A stretch of DNA of 45,419 nt from an uncultured Rhodospirillaceae bacterium (GCA_903941095.1 CAJANN010000209.1:1-45419); one strand, 5' to 3'. Shown: positions 25,588-32,984, counted from the first letter of the stretch. The notes: a model not told the origin generated them from the letters alone. Numbers and translations are program-made.

Positions 25588-26529
25588 TTAACGGGCGAAA
25601 TGGCCCAGGGCGGCCTTGACGAGGTGATAGGTAAGCAACAGTTGCGACAGGGCCAGCGAATGGCTTTGCTGGGGCTGGCCGCGGTGATCGGTGAACTGGC
25701 CCAAAGGGGCGCGCAGATGGCTGGCCTCGGGGATCAGGCTCCACAGCAGGTCTTCCACCGCCTTGGCGCGGCGCGGTTCGATGTCGCCGGCGATATCCAG
25801 GACGTCGACCGGCTTGCCGTCGGTGTCGCGGGCCAGCGCCAGCCGGAAGCCGGTCTTGCCGCCGGCATCCAGAACCGGCCCGAGGTCGGGGTGGGGCAGG
25901 GTGGGGCGCAGCAGGTGGCGGGCGTTCAGGCGGATGCCGCTTTCGTCGGGGGCGTCGTCGGGCCGGTGGAAGCGCACCACCATGTCGGCGAAGGTCCGCT
26001 GCGGCAGGATGTGGGACTGGCTGTCGTCGCGCCGCCGCTCCAGCGAGGCGGCGACCTCGTCGGGGGTATAGCCGCGCTCGGCGCAGTCGCGGGCATGTTT
26101 CCAGCCGATGCGCAGGTCCTCGTCGGGATCCAGGAAGACCTTGACGTCGTAGCAGTCGCGCAAGGTGCGGCTGTGATAGCCCAGCAGTCCCTCGACGATG
26201 ATGAAGTCGCGGGGCTCCAGCAGGGCCGGGCGCTCCAGGGTTCCCCGGGCATGGTCGTAGACCGGCTTCAGGACCGGCTTGCCCTGGCGCAGCAGGCACA
26301 GATGCTGTTCCAGGATGTCCAGATGGTTGGCCTTGGGGTTCAGGGCGGTGATGCCGTTGCGGCGGCGCTCGGCGCGGGAATGGCGGTGGTAGTCGTCCGA
26401 GCGCAGCACGGCGACCCGCCCGGTCCCCAGAATGGCGGCGATGCCCGAGGCCAGGGTGCTCTTGCCGGCGGCGGAATCGCCGACCAGACCCAGGATCACC
26501 GGACGGTCGATGACACGGTTGTGGGGCAT
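25588..26529 (-). CDS. prk: Phosphoribulokinase
   Basis: A 313-residue kinase of the proteobacterial (class I) type making ribulose-1,5-bisphosphate from ribulose-5-phosphate and ATP, a step specific to the Calvin cycle. The P-loop GDSAAGKST is at the N-terminus; SDDYHRHSRAERR, KANHLDILEQHL and FIIVEGLLGYHS are the typical catalytic and substrate segments. The start at 26529 (MPHNRV) is set by GAGGAG 8 nt upstream, against an alternative five codons earlier. glpX ends 11 nt upstream. Confidence 0.96.
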   Translation of the reverse strand: MPHNRVIDRPVILGLVGDSAAGKSTLASGIAAILGTGRVAVLRSDDYHRHSRAERRRNGITALNPKANHLDILEQHLCLLRQGKPVLKPVYDHARGTLERPALLEPRDFIIVEGLLGYHSRTLRDCYDVKVFLDPDEDLRIGWKHARDCAERGYTPDEVAASLERRRDDSQSHILPQRTFADMVVRFHRPDDAPDESGIRLNARHLLRPTLPHPDLGPVLDAGGKTGFRLALARDTDGKPVDVLDIAGDIEPRRAKAVEDLLWSLIPEASHLRAPLGQFTDHRGQPQQSHSLALSQLLLTYHLVKAALGHFAR

Positions 26530-26540
26530 CTGCCAGCTCC

Positions 26541-27515
26541 TCACGGTATGCGCCGGTGCCAGCTGGTCAGCAGCTGGCGCTCGCCGGCGCCGCCGCCCAC
26601 CAGCAGGGTCTGGGTGCGTTCATGGGTGGCGGTGCGCTCGATCCCCTCGAACAGCAGGCCGGTGGTGATGCCGGTGGCGCAGAACACCACCTCGGGAGAG
26701 CGGACCAGTTCTTCCAGCCGCCGCCATTGTTCCATGTCCATGCCGGCGGCTTCGACGGCGCGGCGCTCGGTCGCCAGCTGCGGGTCGATGCGGGCCATGA
26801 ACTCGCCGCCCATCACCCGGATGGCGCAGGCCGACAGCATGCCTTCCGGGCAGCCGCCGGTTCCCATCAGGGCGTCGATGCCCGATCCGGGAATGGCGGC
26901 CATCAGGGCGCCGGCGACATCGCCGGCCGGATACAGGGCGACGCGGGCGCCCTTGGCATGGATGCGTTCCACCAGTTCGCGGTGGCGGGGCTTTTCCAGG
27001 ACATAGATGGTCAAATCCTCGACCGGCTTGTTCAGTGCCCCGGCCAGGGTCGTCAGCTTGTCCTCGACCGGCGCCTGCGGGTCGATGCGGCCCTTGACCG
27101 CCGGCGGGCCGGCGAATTTCTCCATGTAGAAGGCGGGACCGGGGTCGAACAGCGATCCGGTCGGGGCCATCGCCAGACAGGCCATCGCGTTGGTCATGCC
27201 CTTGGCCAGGAAGCTGGTGCCTTCCACCGGATCGACGGCGATGTCCCATTGCGGCAGGCGACCGGGATCGCCGAACCGCTGTCCGTGGTACAGCTGGCTG
27301 GTTTCCTCGCGCGGGCCTTCGCCGATCAGGATCTGGGCATTGCAGCCCAGGGCGGCCAGCTCGGTCTCGATGGCGGTGATGGCCGCGCAATCGCCCTGCG
27401 ACTTGTCGCCGCGGCCGATCCAGGCATAGGCCGCGCGGGCAGCCGCCTCGGTGGCGCGACGCAGGTCATATGCCCCCAGCGATCGGCCCGACCGCACGTC
27501 GGTGATCTCCGTCAT
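26541..27515 (-). CDS. glpX: Class II fructose-1,6-/sedoheptulose-1,7-bisphosphatase GlpX
   Basis: A 324-residue lithium-sensitive-type phosphatase. IGRGDKSQGDCAAI, ILIGEGPREET, WDIAVDPVEGTSFLAKG (metal-binding DPxEGT) and the later GTGGCPEG and GGEFMARI segments match GlpX. It removes phosphate from fructose- and sedoheptulose-bisphosphate. The ATG at 27515 has GGAGG about 10 nt upstream. First gene of the operon with prk, tkt, fba and rpe, so the Calvin-cycle role is likely. Confidence 0.95.
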   Translation of the reverse strand: MTEITDVRSGRSLGAYDLRRATEAAARAAYAWIGRGDKSQGDCAAITAIETELAALGCNAQILIGEGPREETSQLYHGQRFGDPGRLPQWDIAVDPVEGTSFLAKGMTNAMACLAMAPTGSLFDPGPAFYMEKFAGPPAVKGRIDPQAPVEDKLTTLAGALNKPVEDLTIYVLEKPRHRELVERIHAKGARVALYPAGDVAGALMAAIPGSGIDALMGTGGCPEGMLSACAIRVMGGEFMARIDPQLATERRAVEAAGMDMEQWRRLEELVRSPEVVFCATGITTGLLFEGIERTATHERTQTLLVGGGAGERQLLTSWHRRIP

Positions 27516-27591
27516 CCCGAGACTTCCTCCCAAAGGAACCATTTTCTTTGAGTGTGTCGGGCGGGGGCGAAGGAGGGAACACCCACCCGGA

Positions 27592-27624
27592 GGTGACGCC
27601 AATCTCTTGTGGAGGGGCGTCACC
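27592..27624. promoter_or_regulatory. Inverted repeat upstream of the Calvin-cycle operon (proximal)
   Basis: Perfect 9-nt arms GGTGACGCC and GGCGTCACC separated by 15 nt, located 77 nt before the glpX start. It could bind a dimeric regulator or form an RNA hairpin; there is no T-run. A CbbR (LysR-type) site was not recognised with confidence. Confidence 0.4.
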
Positions 27625-27639
27625 CTGCCCGAGTGGGGA

Positions 27640-27670
27640 GGTCAAGTCAATAATGGGATGGGACTTGACC
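27640..27670. promoter_or_regulatory. Inverted repeat just after the cytochrome b561 gene (distal)
   Basis: Perfect 9-nt arms GGTCAAGTC and GACTTGACC separated by 13 nt, beginning 12 nt past the cytochrome b561 stop. Either a weak terminator for that gene or a second operator for the Calvin-cycle operon. Confidence 0.35.
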
Positions 27671-27681
27671 CGATAGGGTGG

Positions 27682-28215
27682 TCATCCCCTGCCCGGCAGC
27701 ATGCGGGTCAGGACATTGTCCTTCAGAATGAAATGGTGCCGCAGGGCGGCAACGACATGTCCCGCCAGGATCAGGGCCAGGACCCAGGCCATCGCCGAAT
27801 GGGCGCCTTCGAACAGTTCGTGCAGGACTTTGTCCTTGCCGATCAGGGTGGGCACCGTCCAGCCGAACACGTCGACGGCCCGCCCCCCCGTCTGCGACAG
27901 CAAGATGCCGTCGATGGGCAGCAGGATCATCAGGGCGTAAAGGGCGATATGGCCGGCATGGGCGGCCAGGCGTTCGATGTCGGTCATCGTGTCGGGGAAC
28001 GCCGGCATCCGGCGGGTGGTGCGCCAGACCAGGCGCAGGACCACCAGGGCCAGGATCAATGTCCCGACCGCCTTGTGGATGCCGAAGACCTGCGACCGGA
28101 AATCGCCCTTGGGCAGATCTTCCATGATGATGCCGATGGACCACAGGGCGATGATCATCAGGGCCATCAGCCAGTGCAGGCTTTTGGCAAGGGGGTCGTA
28201 GCGACCGGAAGGCAT
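27682..28215 (-). CDS. Cytochrome b561 family protein
   Basis: A 177-residue four-helix di-heme membrane cytochrome. Candidate heme histidines are in AKSLHWLMAL (helix 1), GIHKAVGTL (helix 2), HAGHIALYALM (helix 3) and GAHSAMAW/LAGHVVAALRHH (helix 4). Such proteins pass electrons from quinol, superoxide or periplasmic donors. The ATG at 28215 (MPSGRYDPLAK) is favoured by GGAG 10 nt upstream and by the family N-terminus; an upstream GTG/ATG frame adds an unlike stretch. It lies in tandem between the LuxR-type regulator and the glpX operon. Confidence 0.92.
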   Translation of the reverse strand: MPSGRYDPLAKSLHWLMALMIIALWSIGIIMEDLPKGDFRSQVFGIHKAVGTLILALVVLRLVWRTTRRMPAFPDTMTDIERLAAHAGHIALYALMILLPIDGILLSQTGGRAVDVFGWTVPTLIGKDKVLHELFEGAHSAMAWVLALILAGHVVAALRHHFILKDNVLTRMLPGRG

Positions 28216-28289
28216 GACGCGGCTCCACGCAAGGTTAAACGATCCCGCCACCATGCCTGCGCGTGGATGAACCGACGCTGAACGCCTGC

Positions 28290-28919
28290 CTAGCGGTTCT
28301 CGCGCCCCTTGAGATAAAAGGCCACGGCCTGGGCCCGGTTGCCGACGCCCAGCTTGTCGTACAGATTCTTCAGGTGGAACTTGACGGTGTTCAGCGAGAT
28401 GTCCAGCTGGCTGGCCATCTGCTGGTTGGTCAGGCCGCTGGCCAGCGCGGCCAGCAACTCGCGTTCGCGCGGGGTCAGGCCGGCCAGCGGGTCGGACGCC
28501 AGGCTGGAAACGTCGATGAACGGGAACACCATGCGGCCGGCGGCGACGGCCTGGATGGTGTCGATCAGCTGTTCCGGCGGCTCGCGCTTCGAGCAGAAAC
28601 CGGCGGCTCCCAGGGTCATGGCCTGACGCGGAACATCGGGGTTGGGGCTGCCGGTGTAGACGATCAGGCGCGGCGCGTCGCTTTTGCCGCGCAGGGATTG
28701 CAGGACGGCGCGGCCATCCATGTAGGGCATTTCCCAGCCGATGATGCCGACGTCGAAGGGCAATCGCTCGACCGCCTCGATGAAGCGTTCGCCGTCATCG
28801 GTGACGGCCACCAGACAGAATCGTTCGTCGCCGGCGAACAGCTTGACCAGACTGCTTTGCAGCAGCGGATTCTTTTCGGCGATGACGATGTCGATCGGCC
28901 GACTGGCTTGAGCTCCCAT
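28290..28919 (-). CDS. NarL/FixJ-type regulator with a receiver lacking the phosphoacceptor Asp
   Basis: A 209-residue protein with receiver (about 8-125) and LuxR-type helix-turn-helix (about 145-205: LTPRERELLAALASGLTNQQ, then NTVKFHLKNLYDKL). At the position of the phosphorylated aspartate the sequence is DVGIIGWEMP, with Gly61 instead of Asp, and the acidic pocket is reduced to Glu15. The conserved lysine remains (CSKRE). Output is therefore probably controlled without phosphorylation. No cognate kinase is adjacent. The upstream region is AT-rich and contains a 16-nt palindrome. Confidence 0.88.
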   Translation of the reverse strand: MGAQASRPIDIVIAEKNPLLQSSLVKLFAGDERFCLVAVTDDGERFIEAVERLPFDVGIIGWEMPYMDGRAVLQSLRGKSDAPRLIVYTGSPNPDVPRQAMTLGAAGFCSKREPPEQLIDTIQAVAAGRMVFPFIDVSSLASDPLAGLTPRERELLAALASGLTNQQMASQLDISLNTVKFHLKNLYDKLGVGNRAQAVAFYLKGRENR

Positions 28920-28970
28920 GATGATCGTTCCTTGCCGGGGGGTCCCCAGTGGCCCTGCCCGGTGGAAGGG

Positions 28971-28986
28971 TATATTAGCGAATATA
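28971..28986. promoter_or_regulatory. 16-nt palindrome upstream of the LuxR-type regulator
   Basis: TATATTAGCGAATATA, perfect 6-nt arms around AGCG, lies about 50 nt before the regulator start in an AT-rich stretch. It is a plausible operator, possibly for autoregulation; the protein that binds it is unknown. Confidence 0.4.
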
Positions 28987-29106
28987 ATCGAAAACGCAAA
29001 CGAAAAGAGTAGGTTTTGCCCTACCCTTGCACTGCAACATGACCAAAAACCGCCCGAACGGGGGGTGATTTACAGAGAATCCAGATTTGCCCGGACGGCC
29101 AGCCAA

Positions 29107-29144
29107 CAAAAAACCGGCGCCACCCGCCAGGGTGCGCCGGTTTC
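29107..29144 (-). terminator. Rho-independent terminator of the CHAP gene
   Basis: On the minus strand the stem AAACCGGCGC / GCGCCGGTTT with a 13-nt loop is followed by a run of T (six A on the plus strand at 29108-29113). It lies about 140 nt after the CHAP gene stop. Confidence 0.8.
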
Positions 29145-29250
29145 AGCGGTTCGGGGCCGTCATACGGAACCAGAATGATTCATTCGGGTTCCCAAGCCCT
29201 CGCCGGGCGACCGCATCCGCGGCCTTGGCCGCGCCCTTGTATGGGCGCTG

Positions 29251-29287
29251 GATACGAAGCCCGAATGAATTATCCGGGCTTCGTATC
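29251..29287. repeat. 13-bp perfect inverted repeat overlapping the CHAP gene stop codon
   Basis: Arms GATACGAAGCCCG and CGGGCTTCGTATC with an 11-nt loop. The distal arm reaches into the stop codon region of the CHAP gene. Without a T-run it may protect the 3' end of the message or act with the downstream terminator. Confidence 0.6.
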
Positions 29288-30002
29288 AGTTGAAAAGAAC
29301 GGTCCCGGCGGCCGGGCGGCGGAACACCGCCTTGGCGGCGCGGACGGCGCTGTTGCCGGAATCCCGGTGTTCCGCCACGGATTGGGGCGGAGCCGCGACG
29401 GGTTCAGCCACCGGGGCGGGGGCGGCCGCCGCCAAAGCCACGGCGGGGGAGGGCGCGGGCTCGGCCTTGGCCGGGGCGGTGGGGAACATTTCGATGGCGC
29501 GGGTCAAGGCGGCCTGCTGCACGGCCGGCCGCTTGCCGCTGGGGCGCGACCCCGGCTCCCACACGAAGCCATCGGTACGATAGACCCGGCTGCCATAGTC
29601 GCCGCTGGCGGCAAACCAGACGCGCACCTGGCTCCAGTCGTTCTTGGGAGAGACGTCCAGAACCGAGACGTTGGTGGTGACCTCGCCGCGGCCGCGGCCG
29701 CGGGTCGGGGCCCAGTTGGCATGATCGACCAGCACCACGCGGTTGCTGACCACGCGGGTGACGACCGAGACATGGCCATGACGCATGCTGCCCTGGCGCG
29801 AGAAGACCAGAACCCCGCCTTCCCGGGGGGCGCGGCCCCGTTCGTAAACCCCGGCGGCGGCGCTCCACCACTGCCAGGCGTCGCCCTTCAGCTGCAGGCC
29901 GGAAACTTCGCGGGCGTAAGGAACGCACTGGATGGCGGAGGCAGGCGACGACAGGGCGGCGGCGAATAACGCCAGTGCCGTCAGCAGTGCGGGCTTTTTC
30001 AC
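29286..30002 (-). CDS. Secreted CHAP-domain protein (putative peptidoglycan amidase/endopeptidase)
   Basis: A 238-residue exported protein. A GTG start at 30002 is chosen because GGGAGGA lies about 7 nt upstream and it opens a clean signal peptide (KKPALLTALALFAAALSSPASA, cleavage near residue 23; 22 residues span listed by position 2-23). The CHAP domain has Cys26 (QCVPYAR), His77 (RHGHVSV) and Asn96 (DHANW) as the probable catalytic set. The last about 90 residues are alanine/proline-rich and poorly structured. CHAP enzymes cut peptidoglycan cross-links or stem peptides. A longer ATG form (30029) would place charged residues before the signal. Confidence 0.85.
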   Translation of the reverse strand: MKKPALLTALALFAAALSSPASAIQCVPYAREVSGLQLKGDAWQWWSAAAGVYERGRAPREGGVLVFSRQGSMRHGHVSVVTRVVSNRVVLVDHANWAPTRGRGRGEVTTNVSVLDVSPKNDWSQVRVWFAASGDYGSRVYRTDGFVWEPGSRPSGKRPAVQQAALTRAIEMFPTAPAKAEPAPSPAVALAAAAPAPVAEPVAAPPQSVAEHRDSGNSAVRAAKAVFRRPAAGTVLFN

Positions 30003-30214
30003 CTGTTTCCTCCCCCCTTCCCCGATCAATTACTGCGATAGTGTCGATGAAAAAAGCCGATGGCAACTCTTTTTGACTCAAATTTTAGATATTTTTTCAT
30101 GTTTTGACGGTGCGGGCAGGCCGCCCGGCAGGGCTTCCGGGGGGGCGGGCAGAGGGGTATGATGCTCGGATGCGAGGCATGGGAGGATGATCCGGTGAAG
30201 CGTGGGATGGCTGC

Positions 30215-31156
30215 GTGGGCAGCGGTGATGGTGGCGGGGCTGTCCCTGCGGGATGGGCGGCCGAGCCGCGGCCTCTGGTGATCGCCTCCGGCGAGGTCAC
30301 CGGATATTATTTTCCCGTCGCCGGCGCCCTGTGCCGGGTCCTGAACAAGGAGCGTCCGTGGGGCGTCGGATGTGCGGTGATGCCGTCTTCCGGATCCGCT
30401 GCCAACGTGGCGTCGCTGCGCTCGGGCGAGGCTGATCTGGCGATCCTGCAGTCGCGGGCCGCCCAACTGGCCGCCCAGGGACGCGACGGCTTCAAGGAGG
30501 CCGGGCCGTTCGCCGACATGCGGGCCATCCTCAGCCTGCACGGCGAGACTGTGCTGATTCTGGCCCGCCAGGGGGCAGGCATCAAGTCGGTGGCCGATTT
30601 CAAGGGCAAGCGCGTCAATCTGGGGCGGCCCGGTTCGTTTCAGCGCAGCATGGCCGAGGCGGTGCTGGAGGCGTCGGGCCTGACCGAGGGCGATCTGTCG
30701 CCGGCGGTCGAGCTTGATCTTAGCGACCAGGGGGTCGAACTGTGCGAGGGCAATATCGATGCCGCCTTCTTCACCGGCGTGCATCCGATGAGCGAAGCCC
30801 TGGCCGCAATCGACGAATGCGACGCGGTGCCGGTCCCCATCCCCGTCAAGTCGGTGGAAGCGTCCCTGAAGCGGGCGTCGTGGCTTAGCCCGGCTTTCAT
30901 CCGCAAGGGCAGTTACGAAGGCCTGAAGGAAGATCTGCCCAGCCTGCAGGTGCGGGCGGTTCTGGTGGGGTCGACCCGCCTGGCCCCCGAGGACGTCCAC
31001 GCCATCCTGAAGGCGGTCCACACCAATTTCGGGGCTTTCACCCGCCTGCATCCGGTCCTGAAGGGGCTGTCGAAGCAAGGCACGGCCAAGGAAGGCCTGA
31101 CGGTGAAGCTGCATGACGGCGCCGAGAAATTCTATGCGGAGACCAATCTGAAGTGA
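30215..31156 (+). CDS. TAXI-type (TRAP) solute-binding protein with frameshifted signal peptide
   Basis: The body matches TAXI-family periplasmic binding proteins: VIASGEVTGYYFPVAGALCR at the N-terminal ligand lobe, AVMPSSGSAANVASLRSGE, ADLAILQS, FKGKRVNLGRPGS, and a C-terminal lobe ending DGAEKFYAE. An ATG at 30215 opens this frame but gives an improper N-terminus. A GTG at 30195 with a strong GGAGG ribosome site starts a textbook signal peptide (KRGMAAWAAVMVAGLSL) in a different frame that stops at 30281; one extra base near 30247 would join it to AGWAA-EPRPLVI. So the gene looks disrupted by a single-base deletion, or the sequence has an error. No TRAP permease gene is adjacent. Confidence 0.75.
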   Translation: MGSGDGGGAVPAGWAAEPRPLVIASGEVTGYYFPVAGALCRVLNKERPWGVGCAVMPSSGSAANVASLRSGEADLAILQSRAAQLAAQGRDGFKEAGPFADMRAILSLHGETVLILARQGAGIKSVADFKGKRVNLGRPGSFQRSMAEAVLEASGLTEGDLSPAVELDLSDQGVELCEGNIDAAFFTGVHPMSEALAAIDECDAVPVPIPVKSVEASLKRASWLSPAFIRKGSYEGLKEDLPSLQVRAVLVGSTRLAPEDVHAILKAVHTNFGAFTRLHPVLKGLSKQGTAKEGLTVKLHDGAEKFYAETNLK

Positions 31157-31830
31157 GCGCGCTGCTGGAGTCGCTGGCCTATCCCGACCTCGAACGGCTG
31201 ATCGCCGCAGGCGAGACGGTGGCGCGACTGGATGCGGAAATGGCGGCGGCCGGCGGCGATCCGCCGTCGCTGCTGGCCGGCGCGGCGCGGGCGGTGCCGT
31301 TCCGGCATTATCCCGAAGGCGACGTCTACGATTTCACCAGTCATTCGCAGTTTTATTATCACGTCCACCGCGGCAACGAGTTCGGGCATCTCCACCTGTT
31401 CCTGCGGCCCAAGGGCATGCCGGCGGGGCTGTTGCCGACGGTTCCGGTCCCGGATGCTCCCGATGCTCCCTGTCATCTGGTCGCCGTCGGCTTCGACGCC
31501 GATGGCGCGGTGTCGGAGCTGTTCACCACCAATCGCTGGGTGACCGGCGAGGCGTGGTATCCGGCGGCCGCGGTGGCGGCCATGTTGCCGTATTTTTCCA
31601 TCGGCAAGGGGCGCTATCGGCCGGTGGGGGAGTGGCTGACCGCCCTGCTGGTCCTGTTCGGGCCGGTCATCGTCGACCTGCTGTCCCGCCGCGACGCCGA
31701 GGTCGAACGGTGGAGCCACGCCCATCCCGGCCGTGCGGTCCTGGACGACGGGGGGCTGGAAATCCTGTCGCGGCAGCCGGTGTCGGTGCCGCTGTGGCGG
31801 CGCAGCCTGGACGATGCCCTGAAACGCTGA
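31153..31830 (+). CDS. Conserved hypothetical protein coupled to the TAXI gene
   Basis: A 225-residue soluble protein of unknown function. It starts with GTG overlapping the stop of the TAXI gene (GTGA), so the two are translationally coupled. Visible features are a region YYHVHRGNEFGHLHLFLRP at about residues 68-87, rich in histidine and resembling a cupin-like or metal-binding strand pair, and WVTGEAWYPA further on. There is no signal peptide or transmembrane segment. I do not recognise a characterised family. A strong palindromic terminator follows. Confidence 0.75.
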   Translation: MSALLESLAYPDLERLIAAGETVARLDAEMAAAGGDPPSLLAGAARAVPFRHYPEGDVYDFTSHSQFYYHVHRGNEFGHLHLFLRPKGMPAGLLPTVPVPDAPDAPCHLVAVGFDADGAVSELFTTNRWVTGEAWYPAAAVAAMLPYFSIGKGRYRPVGEWLTALLVLFGPVIVDLLSRRDAEVERWSHAHPGRAVLDDGGLEILSRQPVSVPLWRRSLDDALKR

Positions 31831-31861
31831 ACGCCGCCATCCCGGCCGGGATGGCGGCGTT
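31830..31861. terminator. Perfect 32-nt palindromic bidirectional terminator
   Basis: AACGCCGCCATCCCGG followed by its exact complement CCGGGATGGCGGCGTT, between convergent genes (the hypothetical protein on plus and cytochrome c on minus). It overlaps the last base of the plus-strand stop codon. Confidence 0.65.
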
Positions 31862-31862
31862 C

Positions 31863-31882
31863 CCGCAAGGCACGCCTTGCGG
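31863..31882. repeat. Second inverted repeat beside the terminator
   Basis: CCGCAAGGC-AC-GCCTTGCGG, 9-bp arms, follows the 32-nt palindrome by one base and ends 7 nt before the cytochrome c stop codon. The tandem hairpins probably form one transcription barrier. Confidence 0.5.
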
Positions 31883-31889
31883 CGGAAGA

Positions 31890-32243
31890 CTACTTCAGGG
31901 TCTTCAGGTAGGCGACCACGGCGGCCACGTCCTCGGGCTTCTTCAGGCCGGCGAAGGCCATCTTGTTGCCGGGAACGGTACCCTTGGGGTCGGCCAGATA
32001 CTTGCCCAGGGTGGCTTCGTCCCAGGTCAGGCCCGAGGCCTTGTGGGCGTCGGAATACTTGAAGCCTTCGGTGGTGCCGGCCTTCTTGCCGAACACGCCG
32101 GCCAGGGACGGGCCGACGCCATGCTTGCCGGCTTCCACCTTGTGGCAGGCCTTGCACTGATTGAACGCAGCCGGGGCCTCCTGAGCGTTGGCAACGACGG
32201 GGGCCAGCAGCAGGGCGGCAAGAGCCAGACCGATCTTCTTCAT
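31890..32243 (-). CDS. Periplasmic class I cytochrome c
   Basis: A 117-residue precursor of a small soluble monoheme cytochrome c (c2/c550 type). Signal peptide of 20 residues with cleavage ANA-QE; heme attachment CKACH at residues 30-34; GPSLAGVFG; probable axial Met95 in GNKMAFAG. Of three consecutive ATG codons the last (32243) is chosen because GGGAG then lies 6 nt upstream and the protein begins MKKIG. It should carry electrons between the bc1 complex and oxidases or reductases. No partner gene is adjacent. Confidence 0.94.
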   Translation of the reverse strand: MKKIGLALAALLLAPVVANAQEAPAAFNQCKACHKVEAGKHGVGPSLAGVFGKKAGTTEGFKYSDAHKASGLTWDEATLGKYLADPKGTVPGNKMAFAGLKKPEDVAAVVAYLKTLK

Positions 32244-32518
32244 CATCATCTCCCAAGATTTTGTAACGGGTTTGTCAGAACAAGAAACAACCTCGACGTC
32301 CGACCGGCCCGGCGGCGTGACCACCGATCCGTATCCTTGAGGGTAGGCAAAGTCCGTGGCGGAAATTGGGCGGGATTGCGCCGGCGGGGCGGCGGGGCGC
32401 AGAGGCCCGTGCCGGCGTCATCGAATGCGTGCTTCTCCCCTTCGGTCCACCGTATCGAGGTGTCTTCTCGGCGGCATTATCGTTCACCTCGCGCCGAACT
32501 TCAACCGCCTCTGCTGCT

Positions 32519-32908
32519 TCAGGCCAGGGATTGCAGCAGTTTCGTCAGTTCGGCGTCGCCGTAGGCGCGGGGCGGCACGGCCCCCCAGACCGGCCGGGGC
32601 CAGGCCGGGTCCGACGGAAAGCGGGCGATGACGTGGACATGCAGCTGCGGCACCACGTTGCCCAGCGAGGCGACGTTCATTTTGTGGGCGCCGGTCAGGT
32701 TCTGCAGCCGGTGGGTGGCGGTGGCGATCTCGTCCATCAGCAGGTGGCGGTCGGTCTGATCCAACTCGTGGAGTTCGGTGATGCCGTGGCGGCGCGGGAC
32801 CAGGATCAGCCAGGGATAATTGGCGTCGCGCGCCAGCAGGACCCGGCACAGCGGCCAGTCCGTCACCGGGATGGTGTCGGCGAACAACGTGGCGTTCAGC
32901 TCGAACAT
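32519..32908 (-). CDS. HIT-family hydrolase
   Basis: A 129-residue histidine-triad protein, a nucleotide hydrolase or transferase fold. The active-site motif is PQLHVHVIARF; two of the three usual histidines are present, as is common in this proteobacterial subgroup. LARDANYPWLILVPRR and HELDQTDRHLLMDEI are also family-like. ATG 32908 (MFELNATLF) has GAGGAG about 12 nt upstream. Its upstream region overlaps the divergent promoter side of the SGNH-like gene. Substrate unknown. Confidence 0.88.
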   Translation of the reverse strand: MFELNATLFADTIPVTDWPLCRVLLARDANYPWLILVPRRHGITELHELDQTDRHLLMDEIATATHRLQNLTGAHKMNVASLGNVVPQLHVHVIARFPSDPAWPRPVWGAVPPRAYGDAELTKLLQSLA

Positions 32909-32984
32909 TTCCGACAGCTCCTCGTTGCCAGTTGAGCACATTCGCGGTATCACCAGCGGCAACGCCCCACCGACAGAGACCCCG

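Larger units (their letters stand above)
28920..29285. other. 366-nt intergenic region with palindrome, terminator and hairpins
   Basis: The gap between the regulator start and the CHAP gene stop contains no credible gene. From the regulator side it holds an AT-rich promoter-like stretch (28970-29030) with a palindrome, a small GTAGG-CCTAC repeat near 29012-29028, an intrinsic terminator (29107-29144) for the CHAP gene and a 13-bp hairpin around that gene's stop. GAATGATTCATTC near 29173-29185 is a further small palindrome. Confidence 0.6.

Noticed and set aside
22405-27006. A 1533-codon open frame on the plus strand across fba, tkt, prk and glpX
   Set aside because: It is antisense to five well-identified enzymes; the translation is a glycine/glutamine/histidine-rich sequence typical of high-GC shadow frames.
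17561-27670. The string GGACTTGACCC occurring both near 17565 and near 27661
   Set aside because: An 11-mer shared twice in 45 kb is expected by chance, and the surrounding sequence does not align.
32275-32487. A 70-codon frame between cytochrome c and HIT genes
   Set aside because: Composition is arginine/proline-rich and random-looking, with no ribosome site or recognisable feature. The 270-nt gap is better read as the cytochrome c promoter and trailing sequence.
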